Shown piece by piece: positions 10,972-21,341 of a stretch of 64,000 bases of DNA; within the stretch, counting starts at the first letter, position 1; each line of letters starts with the position of its first letter. Source of the stretch: Edaphovirga cremea (GTDB taxonomy: Bacteria > Pseudomonadota > Gammaproteobacteria > Enterobacterales > Enterobacteriaceae). The stretch is taken from assembly GCF_003332275.1 (NCBI RefSeq), contig NZ_QOVA01000001.1, positions 124,001-188,000 of the forward strand, given 5' to 3'. A program made the translations under genes and the position numbers. Below the pieces are notes generated by a model that was not told where the DNA came from, did no database searches, and worked only from the letters and a program-made list of their open reading frames with translations.

Positions 10972-12948
10972 ATGAGCTATCAGGTTCTGGCCCGTAAGTG
11001 GCGTCCACAAACGTTTGCCGACATAGTTGGTCAGGAACACGTCCTGACTGCGTTGGCCAATGGTCTCTCGATGGGGCGGATTCATCACGCCTATCTTTTC
11101 TCTGGCACGCGCGGTGTGGGTAAAACCACCATTGCCCGGTTGTTGGCGAAAGGGCTGAATTGTGAAACCGGCATTACAGCGACCCCTTGTGGTAAATGTG
11201 ATAATTGCCGCGAAATCGAGCAGGGGCGTTTTGTCGACTTGATCGAGATTGATGCGGCTTCGCGAACCAAAGTGGAAGATACCCGTGAATTGCTGGATAA
11301 CGTGCAATATGCGCCAGCGCGTGGGCGTTTCAAGGTCTACCTGATCGATGAAGTGCACATGCTTTCACGTCACAGTTTCAATGCGTTGCTCAAGACTCTT
11401 GAAGAGCCACCGTCTCACGTCAAATTCCTGCTGGCGACCACGGATCCGCAGAAACTGCCGGTAACGATATTGTCGCGCTGCCTGCAATTCCATCTGAAAG
11501 TGTTTGATGTCGATCAGATTCGCACTCAACTGACCATGGTGCTTGAGGCTGAAAAGATCGACAGTGAGCCGCGTGCATTGCAACTGATTGCCCGCGCGGC
11601 AGATGGCAGTATGCGTGATGCATTGAGCCTCACCGATCAGGCGATCGCCATGGGGCAAGGGCAGGTCACCACCCTGACCGTCACCCAGATGTTGGGTACC
11701 CTTGATGATGAGCAGCCGCTGGCGATCCTTGAGGCGTTAGTCAGCGCTGATGGCGCACGGGTAATGGCGCAGGTTGAACAGGCCGCCTCGCGCGGTGTTG
11801 ACTGGGAAACTTTGCTGGTGGAGACACTGGCATTGCTGCATCGGGTGGCGATGTTACAACTCCTGCCTTCTGTACTCGATAATCACTATGCGGCTGTTGA
11901 GCAGCGCTTACGTGAATTGGCGCGCGTCATTGCGCCGACGGACGTACAGCTCTACTATCAGACCCTGCTGGTGGGTCGTAAAGAGTTGGCTTATGCGCCC
12001 GATCGGCGTATGGGGGTTGAGATGACGTTGCTGCGCGCGCTGGCATTTCACCCGAAAGTGGTGATCGCCGAGCCTGTCGTGTCCGCGCCTGCCGTACAAG
12101 CAAATAACCCAGCGGTATCACCACCTTCTCAAGGCCATCAGCTGGTTCCTGCGCCTGATTCAGCCCAACCGGCGGCATCGCAGAAACCCGCCGCAGCACC
12201 GCAAAACACCACGACGGGCGGAGAGTCCCTTACGGGTACGACGGCACAATTGCTACAGGCCCGAACCCAGTTGCTCAGGCAACACGGAAATACCAACCCA
12301 AAAAAAGCTGAGCCGGCGGCGCCAGGTAGAGCGCAGCCGGCGAATTCAGTACTGGAGCGTCTCGCCTCAGTCACTGAACGTACCCAGCAACGTCTGGCGG
12401 CACGCCCTGAGCCAGAAAAACCCGTAAAAAAAGAAGCCTATCGCTGGAAAGCGCTGACTCAGCCAGACGTCGATCCTGAACCAGTGACTACGCCCAAAGC
12501 ATTGCGTTCTGCGCTTGAGCATGAGAAAACGCCCGAGCTGTCTGCTAAGCTTGCGGCAGAGTCATTGCTACGCGATCCTTGGGCGGCGGAGATTGAAAAA
12601 CTCCCATTACCGAAGCTGGTGCAGCAACTGGCACTGAACGCTTTCAAGGATACATCACCAGCGGGCACGGTATTATTGCGGTTGCGCTCCTCCCAACGGC
12701 ACTTGAATTCGCCTTCTGCGCAAAACACGCTGAAGGAGGCTTTGAGTGAGTTATATGGTAGCCCCATTGAATTGACGATAGTAGAAGATGATAATCCAGC
12801 GGTGAAAACCCCATTGGAATGGCGACAAGCCATCTATGAAGAAAAGTTGGCGCAGGCGCGTCAGTCGATAATAGCGGATAACAACATCCAGACCCTGCGT
12901 CGCTTTTTTGATGCGGATCTGGATGAAGAGAGTATCCGCCCCCTTTAA
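10972..12948 (+). CDS. dnaX: DnaX, DNA polymerase III tau subunit (gamma by frameshift)
   Basis: Clamp-loader ATPase of the replicative polymerase. The full-length tau form is 658 residues (E. coli 643). The Walker A motif GTRGVGKTT lies at about residues 44-52. The four-cysteine zinc site (C-x8-C-x2-C-x2-C, in CETGITATPCGKCDNC) and the SRC sensor (ILSRCLQFHL) are also visible. After about residue 370 there is a Pro/Ala/Gln-rich linker, then tau-specific domains IV-V that contact DnaB and the polymerase core. A programmed -1 site at 12300-12306 would give gamma of 446 residues ending at TGA 12309-12311, against 431 in E. coli. The 15-residue excess is the same for both forms. It is first in the dnaX-ybaB-recR operon. 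Confidence 0.97.
   Translation: MSYQVLARKWRPQTFADIVGQEHVLTALANGLSMGRIHHAYLFSGTRGVGKTTIARLLAKGLNCETGITATPCGKCDNCREIEQGRFVDLIEIDAASRTKVEDTRELLDNVQYAPARGRFKVYLIDEVHMLSRHSFNALLKTLEEPPSHVKFLLATTDPQKLPVTILSRCLQFHLKVFDVDQIRTQLTMVLEAEKIDSEPRALQLIARAADGSMRDALSLTDQAIAMGQGQVTTLTVTQMLGTLDDEQPLAILEALVSADGARVMAQVEQAASRGVDWETLLVETLALLHRVAMLQLLPSVLDNHYAAVEQRLRELARVIAPTDVQLYYQTLLVGRKELAYAPDRRMGVEMTLLRALAFHPKVVIAEPVVSAPAVQANNPAVSPPSQGHQLVPAPDSAQPAASQKPAAAPQNTTTGGESLTGTTAQLLQARTQLLRQHGNTNPKKAEPAAPGRAQPANSVLERLASVTERTQQRLAARPEPEKPVKKEAYRWKALTQPDVDPEPVTTPKALRSALEHEKTPELSAKLAAESLLRDPWAAEIEKLPLPKLVQQLALNAFKDTSPAGTVLLRLRSSQRHLNSPSAQNTLKEALSELYGSPIELTIVEDDNPAVKTPLEWRQAIYEEKLAQARQSIIADNNIQTLRRFFDADLDEESIRPL
12300..12341 (+). 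promoter_or_regulatory. dnaX programmed -1 ribosomal frameshift signal
   Basis: A run of seven A (12300-12306) reads CCA AAA AAA in the zero frame, giving the slippery heptamer A AAA AAA. After a one-base slip the next codons are AGC then TGA (12309-12311). Five bases further, a strong hairpin begins: arms 12312-12322 and 12331-12341 (GCCGGC core, one G-A mismatch) with an eight-base loop. This has the layout of the E. coli dnaX signal that produces gamma, although the E. coli heptamer is A AAA AAG. Confidence 0.88.
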
Positions 12949-12992
12949 TCGCCGCGTGAGGTAATGGTTACAAGCGCGGCCCGTTGCGATGA

Positions 12993-13330
<338 letters not shown>

Positions 13331-13331
<1 letters not shown>

Positions 13332-13936
13332 TGCAGACCAGCCCTCTCCTTGAAACATTAATGGAGGCGCTGCGCTGCCTTCCGGGCGTTGGCCCGAAAT
13401 CAGCACAGCGTATGGCATTCCAGCTTCTGCAGCGCGATCGCAGTGGTGGCATGCGACTGGCGCAGGCGCTGACGCGTGCGATGTCTGAAATTGGTCACTG
13501 TTCAGATTGCCGGACGTTCACCGAACAGGATATCTGCACGATATGCGCCAACCCGCGTCGGCAGCAAAATGGGCAGATCTGTGTGGTGGAAAGCCCGGCA
13601 GATATTCATGCCATTGAGCAGACCGGGCAGTTTTCTGGTCGCTATTTTGTGCTGATGGGGCATCTTTCGCCTCTGGACGGCATTGGTCCTGGCGATATCG
13701 GCCTGGATCGCCTTGAGGAGCGTCTGGCATCTGAGACCATCAATGAGGTGATTCTGGCGACCAACCCGACCGTAGAGGGTGACGCAACGGCCAACTATAT
13801 CGGCGACATGTGCGGCCAGTATGGCGTTCTTGCAAGCCGGATCGCACACGGTGTTCCGGTGGGTGGCGAACTGGAAATGGTCGATGGCACAACGCTATCC
13901 CATTCGTTGGCTGGCAGGCATCCGATAAAGTACTGA
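13331..13936 (+). CDS. recR: RecR, recombination mediator
   Basis: Works with RecF and RecO to load RecA on SSB-coated gaps. It has 201 residues, the E. coli length. The N-terminal helix-hairpin-helix ([19 protein letters not shown]), a four-cysteine zinc finger (CSDCRTF...CTIC) and the Toprim domain ([19 protein letters not shown]) are seen in order. The C-terminal LAGRHPIKY is characteristic. The ATG overlaps the ybaB stop. An intrinsic terminator follows the gene. Confidence 0.97.
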
Positions 13937-13944
13937 GTTCTCCC

Positions 13945-13976
13945 TAAAGGCTGGATATCTCCGGCCTTTATTATTT
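13945..13976 (+). terminator. Intrinsic terminator after recR
   Basis: Arms TAAAGGCTGG (13945-13954) and CCGGCCTTTA (13961-13970) pair with one G-T wobble around ATATCT, followed by TTATTT. It closes the dnaX-ybaB-recR operon. Confidence 0.75.
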
Positions 13977-14015
13977 CGTTTCCACAAGTTTGCGCGACAC
14001 AATCTCATTTTTTAC

Positions 14016-14044
14016 CTTGAAATTCCTTCCCACCATCCCCATCT
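14016..14044 (+). promoter_or_regulatory. Sigma-32 heat-shock promoter of htpG
   Basis: CTTGAAA (14016-14022), a 14-base spacer, then CCCCATCT (14037-14044). Both elements match the RpoH consensus at the right spacing and sit 56 bases before the htpG ATG. Confidence 0.92.
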
Positions 14045-14099
14045 CATGACCAACACTTTTTAACCTGATCGAATATTTTTTTAAGGATTGAGGTAGACA

Positions 14100-15974
14100 A
14101 TGAGTATGAAAGGTCAAGAAACCCGCGGGTTCCAGTCTGAAGTTAAACAACTTCTTCACCTGATGATTCACTCGCTCTATTCAAATAAGGAAATTTTCCT
14201 TCGCGAGCTGATTTCCAATGCCTCCGATGCGGCGGATAAACTCCGTTTTCGTGCGCTCTCTGCCCCTGAACTTTATAACGGTGATGGCGACCTGCGCGTG
14301 CGTCTCTCCAGCGATAAAGAAAAACGTACCCTGACGCTGAGTGATAACGGTATCGGGATGAGCCGCGATGAGGTGATTGATAACCTCGGGACGATCGCCA
14401 AATCTGGCACAAAAGCATTTCTTGAGTCGATGGGCTCCGATCAAACCAAAGACAGCCAGTTGATTGGTCAGTTCGGGGTGGGATTCTATTCTGCCTTCAT
14501 CGTGGCTGATAAAGTGACCGTGCGTACTCGTGCGGCAGGTGCCAACGCTGACGAAGCGGTATTCTGGGAATCGGCGGGTGAAGGTGATTACACCATTGCG
14601 GACATCACCAAAGAAGATCGTGGTACGGAAATTACCCTGCATTTACGCGAAGACGCCGAAGAGTTCCTGGACGACTGGCGCGTGCGCTCAATCATCAGTA
14701 AATACTCCAACCATATCGCCTTGTCGGTTGAGATTGAAAGCCGCAATGAAGAAGATGGTACCGTCACCTGGGAGAAAATCAATAAGGCCCAGGCGCTGTG
14801 GACCCGCAGTAAATCTGAAGTCAGCGATGACGAATATAAAGAATTCTACAAACACATCGCCCATGATTTTACCGATCCGCTGAGCTGGAGCCACAACCGC
14901 GTCGAAGGCACACAGGAATATACCAGCCTGCTGTATATTCCTGCGCAGGCTCCATGGGATATGTGGAACCGCGAACATAAACACGGCTTGAAACTGTATG
15001 TAAAGCGCGTGTTTATTATGGATGAAGCCGAGCAGTTCATGCCGAACTACCTGCGTTTTGTTCGTGGTCTGATCGATTCAAACGATCTGCCACTGAACGT
15101 ATCGCGTGAGATCCTGCAAGACAGCCGTATTACCCAAAACCTGCGTAATGCGCTGACCAAACGTGTGTTGCAGATGCTGGAAAAACTGGCGAAAAATGAC
15201 AGCGAAAAATACCAGCAATTCTGGCAGCAGTTCGGTCTGGTGCTGAAAGAAGGCCCGGCAGAAGATGGCAGCAATAAAGAAACCATCGCAAAACTGCTGC
15301 GTTTCGCCACCACCCACAACGACAGTGATGCACAAACCGTGTCGCTGGAAGAGTATGTGGGCCGGATGGTGGAAGGTCAGGACAAGATCTATTACATCAC
15401 TGCTGACAGCTACGCGGCAGCCAAGAACAGCCCGCATTTGGAGCTGTTCCGTAAGAAAGGCATCGAAGTGCTGCTGCTCTCAGAACGTATTGATGAGTGG
15501 ATGATGAGTTACCTGACTGAATTTGATGGTAAATCCTTCCAGTCCGTCAGTAAGGCTGATGAAGCGTTGGATAAATTGGCTGACGAAGAGAGTGAAGAGA
15601 AGAAAGAAGCAGAAAAGGCGTTGGAACCGTTCGTTGAAAGGGTGAAAACCCTGCTGGGTGAACGCGTTAAAGACGTGCGCCTGACTCATCGCCTGACCGA
15701 TACACCAGCGATTGTTACGACCGATGCCAATGAAATGACGACGCAGATGGCGAAACTGTTCGCTGCTGCCGGTCAGCAGGCTCCGGAAGTGAAATACATT
15801 TTCGAGCTGAATCCTGAGCATTCACTGGTCAAACGCGCCTCTGATGTGAACGATGACGCGCACTTCAGTGAGTGGGTTGAGCTGTTGCTCGATCAGGCAT
15901 TACTGGCAGAACGTGGCACGCTGGACGATCCAAACCAGTTTATCCGCCGAATGAACCAATTACTGCAAGCCTGA
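14100..15974 (+). CDS. htpG: HtpG, bacterial Hsp90 chaperone
   Basis: ATP-dependent cytosolic dimeric chaperone. It has 624 residues, the E. coli length. The GHKL ATPase motifs are all present near the N-terminus: [21 protein letters not shown], the GTIAKSG loop and [11 protein letters not shown]. The middle domain carries the catalytic-loop region [11 protein letters not shown], and the C-terminal dimerisation domain is complete. Transcription should be heat-inducible from the sigma-32 promoter just upstream. A strong terminator follows. Confidence 0.98.
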   Translation: MSMKGQETRGFQSEVKQLLHLMIHSLYSNKEIFLRELISNASDAADKLRFRALSAPELYNGDGDLRVRLSSDKEKRTLTLSDNGIGMSRDEVIDNLGTIAKSGTKAFLESMGSDQTKDSQLIGQFGVGFYSAFIVADKVTVRTRAAGANADEAVFWESAGEGDYTIADITKEDRGTEITLHLREDAEEFLDDWRVRSIISKYSNHIALSVEIESRNEEDGTVTWEKINKAQALWTRSKSEVSDDEYKEFYKHIAHDFTDPLSWSHNRVEGTQEYTSLLYIPAQAPWDMWNREHKHGLKLYVKRVFIMDEAEQFMPNYLRFVRGLIDSNDLPLNVSREILQDSRITQNLRNALTKRVLQMLEKLAKNDSEKYQQFWQQFGLVLKEGPAEDGSNKETIAKLLRFATTHNDSDAQTVSLEEYVGRMVEGQDKIYYITADSYAAAKNSPHLELFRKKGIEVLLLSERIDEWMMSYLTEFDGKSFQSVSKADEALDKLADEESEEKKEAEKALEPFVERVKTLLGERVKDVRLTHRLTDTPAIVTTDANEMTTQMAKLFAAAGQQAPEVKYIFELNPEHSLVKRASDVNDDAHFSEWVELLLDQALLAERGTLDDPNQFIRRMNQLLQA

Positions 15975-15995
15975 TGGCCCTGAATTTGCCATACT

Positions 15996-16019
15996 AAAGC
16001 CCCCTAGGGGGCTTTTTTT
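15996..16019 (+). terminator. Intrinsic terminator after htpG
   Basis: Palindrome AAAGCCCCC-TA-GGGGGCTTT running directly into a T tract, 21 bases after the htpG stop. Confidence 0.92.
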
Positions 16020-16108
16020 ATAGGTAGGGATTAATCTGCAATTGCGGCAGCTTTCTTGAGCGGAGACCCTCACAATGGTATCGTTGAGCGTTTTCGATAT
16101 TTTAATAA

Positions 16109-16780
<672 letters not shown>

Positions 16781-16820
16781 GTGCAACGCGATCGGAATAA
16801 GTGCAACGCGATCGGAATAG
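16781..16820. repeat. 20-bp tandem duplication after adk
   Basis: Two abutting copies of GTGCAACGCGATCGGAATA followed by A (first) or G (second), beginning on the base after the adk stop codon and ending just before its terminator. Confidence 0.95.
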
Positions 16821-16823
16821 TTG

Positions 16824-16851
16824 TGCCAGGCTCAATGCCTGGCATTTTTTT
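16824..16851 (+). terminator. Intrinsic terminator after adk
   Basis: TGCCAGGC (16824-16831), loop TCAAT, GCCTGGCA (16837-16844), then seven T. Confidence 0.92.
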
Positions 16852-16993
16852 GCCCGCAATTCCATATTCAGACCTTTTGTTGATATCGGTTCCTGTTCCG
16901 TTCTTTTCCGATACAATGTCTATCATTCACAAATCCGCAACCCTATTGAATATAGGTAATTAAACACCGGGGAAGCGAAAAGAGGGAAGGGTC

Positions 16994-17956
16994 ATGGCGC
17001 AAGAGAAATACGGTGTGTTGATGGTGAACCTGGGGACTCCAGATGCGCCTACACCACAGGCGGTCAAACGGTATTTGGCGGAATTCCTAAGCGACCGCCG
17101 TGTCGTTGATACATCCCGTCTTCTGTGGTGGCCGATTCTTAATGGCATCATTCTCCCGATCCGTTCACCGCGAGTCGCCAAACTTTACCAATCGGTATGG
17201 ATGGAAGAAGGCTCACCGCTGATGGTATACAGTCGTCGACAGCATAAGGCGCTGGCAGCCAGACTACCCAATGCACCGGTAGAATTGGCCATGAGCTATG
17301 GTTCTCCGTCGCTTGAGCAGGGTATTGATAAATTACTTGCCCAACGGGTGACAAAATTGGTGGTGCTGCCGCTTTACCCGCAATATTCCTGTTCAACCAG
17401 CGCAGCGGTGTTTGATGCCGTAGCCCGTATTCTGCAACGTTACCGACGCCTGCCATCACTCAGCTTTATTCGCGATTACGCTGAACATCCTGCGTATATA
17501 GCCGCGTTGAAACAAAGCGTTGAGCGATCTTTTGCCTTGCATGGCGTGCCGGATAAGTTGGTGCTGTCGTTCCATGGTATTCCGAAACGTTATGCCAATC
17601 TGGGCGATGATTACCCCCAACGCTGCGAGGATACCGCCCGCGCACTGTTTGCGGCGCTGCAATTGCCTGCCGATAAAGTGATGATGACCTTCCAGTCGCG
17701 CTTTGGCCGTGAGCCTTGGTTAACACCGTATACGGATGAAACGCTGAAGGGGCTACCGGCGCAGGGTGTCAAGCATATCCAATTGATTTGTCCGGGTTTT
17801 GCGTCGGATTGTTTGGAGACTCTGGAAGAGATCAAAGAGCAGAATCGTGAGTTTTTCATGCATGCGGGTGGCGAAAAATTCGAATACATTCCTGCACTTA
17901 ATGATGATCCAGCACATATTGATCTGTTGCAGCAACTGGTCACGCAACACTTTTAA
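16994..17956 (+). CDS. hemH: HemH, ferrochelatase
   Basis: Last step of protoheme synthesis: insertion of Fe2+ into protoporphyrin IX at the inner face of the membrane. It has 320 residues, equal to E. coli. The N-terminus [14 protein letters not shown] is the family signature, and the catalytic histidine lies in [17 protein letters not shown]. The metal-site glutamate region [19 protein letters not shown] is intact. In E. coli aes separates hemH from gsk; here gsk follows directly after 72 bases. Confidence 0.97.
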   Translation: MAQEKYGVLMVNLGTPDAPTPQAVKRYLAEFLSDRRVVDTSRLLWWPILNGIILPIRSPRVAKLYQSVWMEEGSPLMVYSRRQHKALAARLPNAPVELAMSYGSPSLEQGIDKLLAQRVTKLVVLPLYPQYSCSTSAAVFDAVARILQRYRRLPSLSFIRDYAEHPAYIAALKQSVERSFALHGVPDKLVLSFHGIPKRYANLGDDYPQRCEDTARALFAALQLPADKVMMTFQSRFGREPWLTPYTDETLKGLPAQGVKHIQLICPGFASDCLETLEEIKEQNREFFMHAGGEKFEYIPALNDDPAHIDLLQQLVTQHF

Positions 17957-18028
17957 AAACCATTATCCGGGCGGAGAGTTGTGCTAACATCCTCCGCCTG
18001 AATCCTCACACTGCCATCAATCAGCCAC

Positions 18029-19333
18029 ATGAAATTTCCTGGTAAACGTAAGTCCAAGCACTATTTCCCGGTTAATGCCCGCGATCCGTTACTTCAGCAG
18101 GCCCAACCAGAAAGTGAAGTCAGCAGCTCCTACGTGGTCGGTATCGACCAGACGTTGGTGGATATTGAAGCCAATGTCGATGATGCGTTTATCGCCCGCT
18201 ACGGTTTGAGCAAAGGTCACTCGCTGGTGATTGAAGACGATATCGCAGAGGCGCTTTATCAGGAATTGACTGACAACAATCTGATCACCCACCAGTTTGC
18301 TGGCGGAACCATCGGCAACACCCTGCACAATTATTCAGTGTTGGCTGACGATCGCTCCGTTTTGCTCGGTGTGATGTGCAGTAATGTCAAAATTGGCAGT
18401 TATGCCTATCGCTATCTTTGCAACACATCAAGCCGAACCGATCTTAACTACCTGCAAGCGGTGGACGGTGCCATTGGCCGCTGTTTTACCCTGATCACGG
18501 AAAACGGTGAGCGGACATTTGCCATCAGCCCTGGGCAGATGAATCAACTGAAAGCGGAAAGTATCCCTGAAGAGGTGATTGCCGGGGCCTCTGCTCTCGT
18601 TTTGACTGCATATCTGGTTCGTTGCAAAAAAGGTGAACCGATGCCGGAAGCGACGATGCAGGCGATTGCGTATGCGAAAAAATATCAGGTGCCGGTGGTT
18701 CTGACGTTGGGCACCAAATATGTCATCGCAGACGATCCCTTGGCCTGGCGGGAGTTTCTGCGTGAACATGTATCCATTCTGGCAATGAATGAAGATGAAG
18801 CCTACGAATTGACTGGTCTGAGCGATCCGTTGATGGCATCTGATATGGCGTTGGATTGGGTTGATCTGGTGCTGTGTACCGCTGGGCCAAACGGTCTCTA
18901 TATGGCGGGCTTCACTGAAGAGGCGAATAAACGTCAGACCCAGCATCCTTTGCTGCCCGGCGCCATTGCAGAATTCAATCTATACGAGTTCAGCCGGGCG
19001 ATGCGCCACGAGTTTTGTGAGAATCCATTGCGGATTTATTCACACATCGCGCCTTATATGGGCGGGCCTGAAAAAATCATGAACACCAATGGGGCGGGGG
19101 ACGGTGCGCTTTCAGCGTTGCTGCATGATATTGCCGCGAACGGTTTTCACCGCAACAACGTGCCAAACTCCAGTAAACACGTCCGCAGTTATCTGACCTA
19201 TTCTTCGCTGGCGCAGGTATGCAAATATGCAAACCGGGTGAGTTATCAGGTATTGAACCAGCATTCGCCACGGCTGACCCGTGGACTCCCAGAGAAAGAA
19301 GACAGCCTGGAAGAGTCATACTGGGAGCGTTAA
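18029..19333 (+). CDS. gsk: Gsk, inosine-guanosine kinase
   Basis: PfkB-family nucleoside kinase that phosphorylates inosine and guanosine for purine salvage. It has 434 residues, the E. coli length. The PfkB catalytic signature MNTNGAGDGALSALLHD lies near residue 351, and the substrate-binding GGTIGNTLHNYS lies near residue 91. It shares a bidirectional terminator with the convergent ybaL. Confidence 0.96.
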   Translation: MKFPGKRKSKHYFPVNARDPLLQQAQPESEVSSSYVVGIDQTLVDIEANVDDAFIARYGLSKGHSLVIEDDIAEALYQELTDNNLITHQFAGGTIGNTLHNYSVLADDRSVLLGVMCSNVKIGSYAYRYLCNTSSRTDLNYLQAVDGAIGRCFTLITENGERTFAISPGQMNQLKAESIPEEVIAGASALVLTAYLVRCKKGEPMPEATMQAIAYAKKYQVPVVLTLGTKYVIADDPLAWREFLREHVSILAMNEDEAYELTGLSDPLMASDMALDWVDLVLCTAGPNGLYMAGFTEEANKRQTQHPLLPGAIAEFNLYEFSRAMRHEFCENPLRIYSHIAPYMGGPEKIMNTNGAGDGALSALLHDIAANGFHRNNVPNSSKHVRSYLTYSSLAQVCKYANRVSYQVLNQHSPRLTRGLPEKEDSLEESYWER

Positions 19334-19344
19334 GTCACAGATAA

Positions 19345-19372
19345 GCAAAAAGGCGCGTTTGCGCCTTTTTGC
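19345..19372. terminator. Bidirectional terminator between gsk and ybaL
   Basis: GCAAAAAGGCGC-GTTT-GCGCCTTTTTGC: a symmetric hairpin flanked by A and T runs on both sides, able to stop transcription from gsk (+) and ybaL (-). Confidence 0.92.
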
Positions 19373-19419
19373 TTTGGTTTCCTTCACGGCTTCTGCCGTT
19401 AACGACGAATGCACAGAGA

Positions 19420-21111
19420 TCAGATTGGGCACATTGGCAGTTTATCTTCCTCGGTCATATCCTCGATACACAACATCGTCAGCATACTATTGGCAATCTC
19501 ACGTTCGCCCATTACCACCTGATTCGCACCGCGATCGATAATGTACGTCACCTCATCGTCGTAATGTGCCCGGGCAATAATTTCGATGCCAGGCCGTTTG
19601 CTTCTGGCTGCGGCAACGATCTCACCGGCTTCATAGCCGTTGGGAATGGTCAGCAATAACCAGCGTGCGCAGTCCAGCCTGCCGAGATCGAGTATTTCTG
19701 AGTTGGCGGCGTTACCGAGCACGGTCTTGATTCCCTGCTCACGCAGCGCCTCAACGCGCGTACGCGAACTCTCGATAACCACCAGAGGAATGCCCTCAGC
19801 GGTCAGCTTGGCGCCAAGCAGGCTGCCTACGCGACCATAACCAATCAGCAGTGCATGGTTGCACAAATCGACAGGGATCTGTTTCTCATCCTCAACCGCT
19901 TCTTCCAGGCTCTGATCTTCGATGGTTTCAGTTTTAGCCAGATAACTCTCGAGCAGGGAAAACAGCAGCGGGTTGAGCATAATTGACAGGATCGATCCCG
20001 CGAGTACCAGATTGCGCCCATGTTCTGACAGCATACCGAGGGTTATACCCAGACCCGCAAGAATGAACGCAAATTCACCGATTTGCGCCAGACTGGCTGA
20101 AATGGTCAACGCAGTACGTTTTGAGTGACCAAACATTTTTACTAACGCAAAGGCTGCCAGGGATTTACCAAACACGATGATGGCCAGCGTTGCCAGTACG
20201 GCCATTGGCTCCTGAATCACTATCATCGGATCAAACAGCATTCCCACCGCGACAAAGAACAGCACGGCGAAAGCATCGCGCAGGGGCAGGGTGTCATGGG
20301 CTGCACGCTGGCTCAGTTCGGATTCATTCAGAACCATACCCGCAAAGAACGCGCCCAACGCAAAGGAGACATCAAACAGCCCCACAGCGCCGTAGGCGAT
20401 ACCCATTGCCAACGCCAGAACAGACAAGGTGAACAGTTCGCGCGAACCGGTACTGGCGGTTTTTGCCAGAATCCACGGAACCACACGGCGGCCTACCACC
20501 ACCATCAGAGTAATAAAGGCGATCACTTTACCAATGGTAATAGCCAGTTCAGTGAACAGTTGACCCGTGCTGGCGTTCTCATTACCCATCATGTTACCGA
20601 ACGCAGGCAGCAGAACCAGCGTCAATACCATGGCCAAATCTTCAACAATCAGCCAACCGATAGCGATTTGCCCGCGTTGGCTGTCAATCAGTTGCCGTTC
20701 CTCCAGTGCACGCAATAGAACGACGGTACTGGCGGTAGAGAGGCACAGTCCAAATACCAGGCCGCTGGTCAGATCCCAGCCCAACATATGCGACAGGCCA
20801 ATACCCAAAATGGTCGCGACTGTGATCTGCGCAACGGCACCGGGAATAGCAATGGATTTAACGGCCAGAAGGTCTTTCAGGGAGAAATGGAGTCCAACAC
20901 CAAACATCAGCAGAATTACGCCAATTTCCGCCAGTTCTAACGATAACTTGGTATCAGCAACAAAACCTGGGGTGAAGGGACCGGCAAGAACGCCAGCAGC
21001 AAGATAACCGACTAAAGGGGAGATGCGCAGGCGATTGGCGATCATGCCAAAAAGGAAGGCAAGTACCAAACCTCCCACAATTGTTGTAATTAAGGGGGTT
21101 GAATTATGCAT
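19420..21111 (-). CDS. ybaL: YbaL, CPA2-family cation/proton antiporter
   Basis: 563-residue monovalent cation:proton antiporter-2 protein (E. coli YbaL is 558). The N-terminal two thirds are about twelve membrane helices with the CPA2 features PLVGYLAAGVLAGPFTPG and FALGAFFAGMVLNESE. From about residue 415 a cytosolic RCK_N/TrkA-N Rossmann domain begins (HALLIGYGRVGSLLGAKL, then ESSRTRVEALREQG). The domain layout is that of KefB/C-like systems, but the ion and ligand are not established. Located convergent to gsk as in enterics. Confidence 0.93.
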   Translation of the reverse strand: MHNSTPLITTIVGGLVLAFLFGMIANRLRISPLVGYLAAGVLAGPFTPGFVADTKLSLELAEIGVILLMFGVGLHFSLKDLLAVKSIAIPGAVAQITVATILGIGLSHMLGWDLTSGLVFGLCLSTASTVVLLRALEERQLIDSQRGQIAIGWLIVEDLAMVLTLVLLPAFGNMMGNENASTGQLFTELAITIGKVIAFITLMVVVGRRVVPWILAKTASTGSRELFTLSVLALAMGIAYGAVGLFDVSFALGAFFAGMVLNESELSQRAAHDTLPLRDAFAVLFFVAVGMLFDPMIVIQEPMAVLATLAIIVFGKSLAAFALVKMFGHSKRTALTISASLAQIGEFAFILAGLGITLGMLSEHGRNLVLAGSILSIMLNPLLFSLLESYLAKTETIEDQSLEEAVEDEKQIPVDLCNHALLIGYGRVGSLLGAKLTAEGIPLVVIESSRTRVEALREQGIKTVLGNAANSEILDLGRLDCARWLLLTIPNGYEAGEIVAAARSKRPGIEIIARAHYDDEVTYIIDRGANQVVMGEREIANSMLTMLCIEDMTEEDKLPMCPI

Positions 21112-21341
21112 CCAGACTCCTTCTAGTTATGCATGGGTAGGGGGCAGCGGGATTTCTTATTAGTTTATGGTAAAAATGACATTTTTGCCTGATTAAATTT
21201 ACTCTTCGCCAATAAAACGAAGGGAATGCTGATTAAAACACATGAAGACGTCATTTATATTACATTAAAGGAAAATGGGCTGATGTGACAAGCACTATTT
21301 GCTTAGTGACAATGACGCATCAACCATAGAAAAAGCAGGGA

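Noticed and set aside
16781-16963. 60-codon forward frame after adk
   Set aside because: It begins in the tandem repeat and runs through the adk terminator; no ribosome site or family match.
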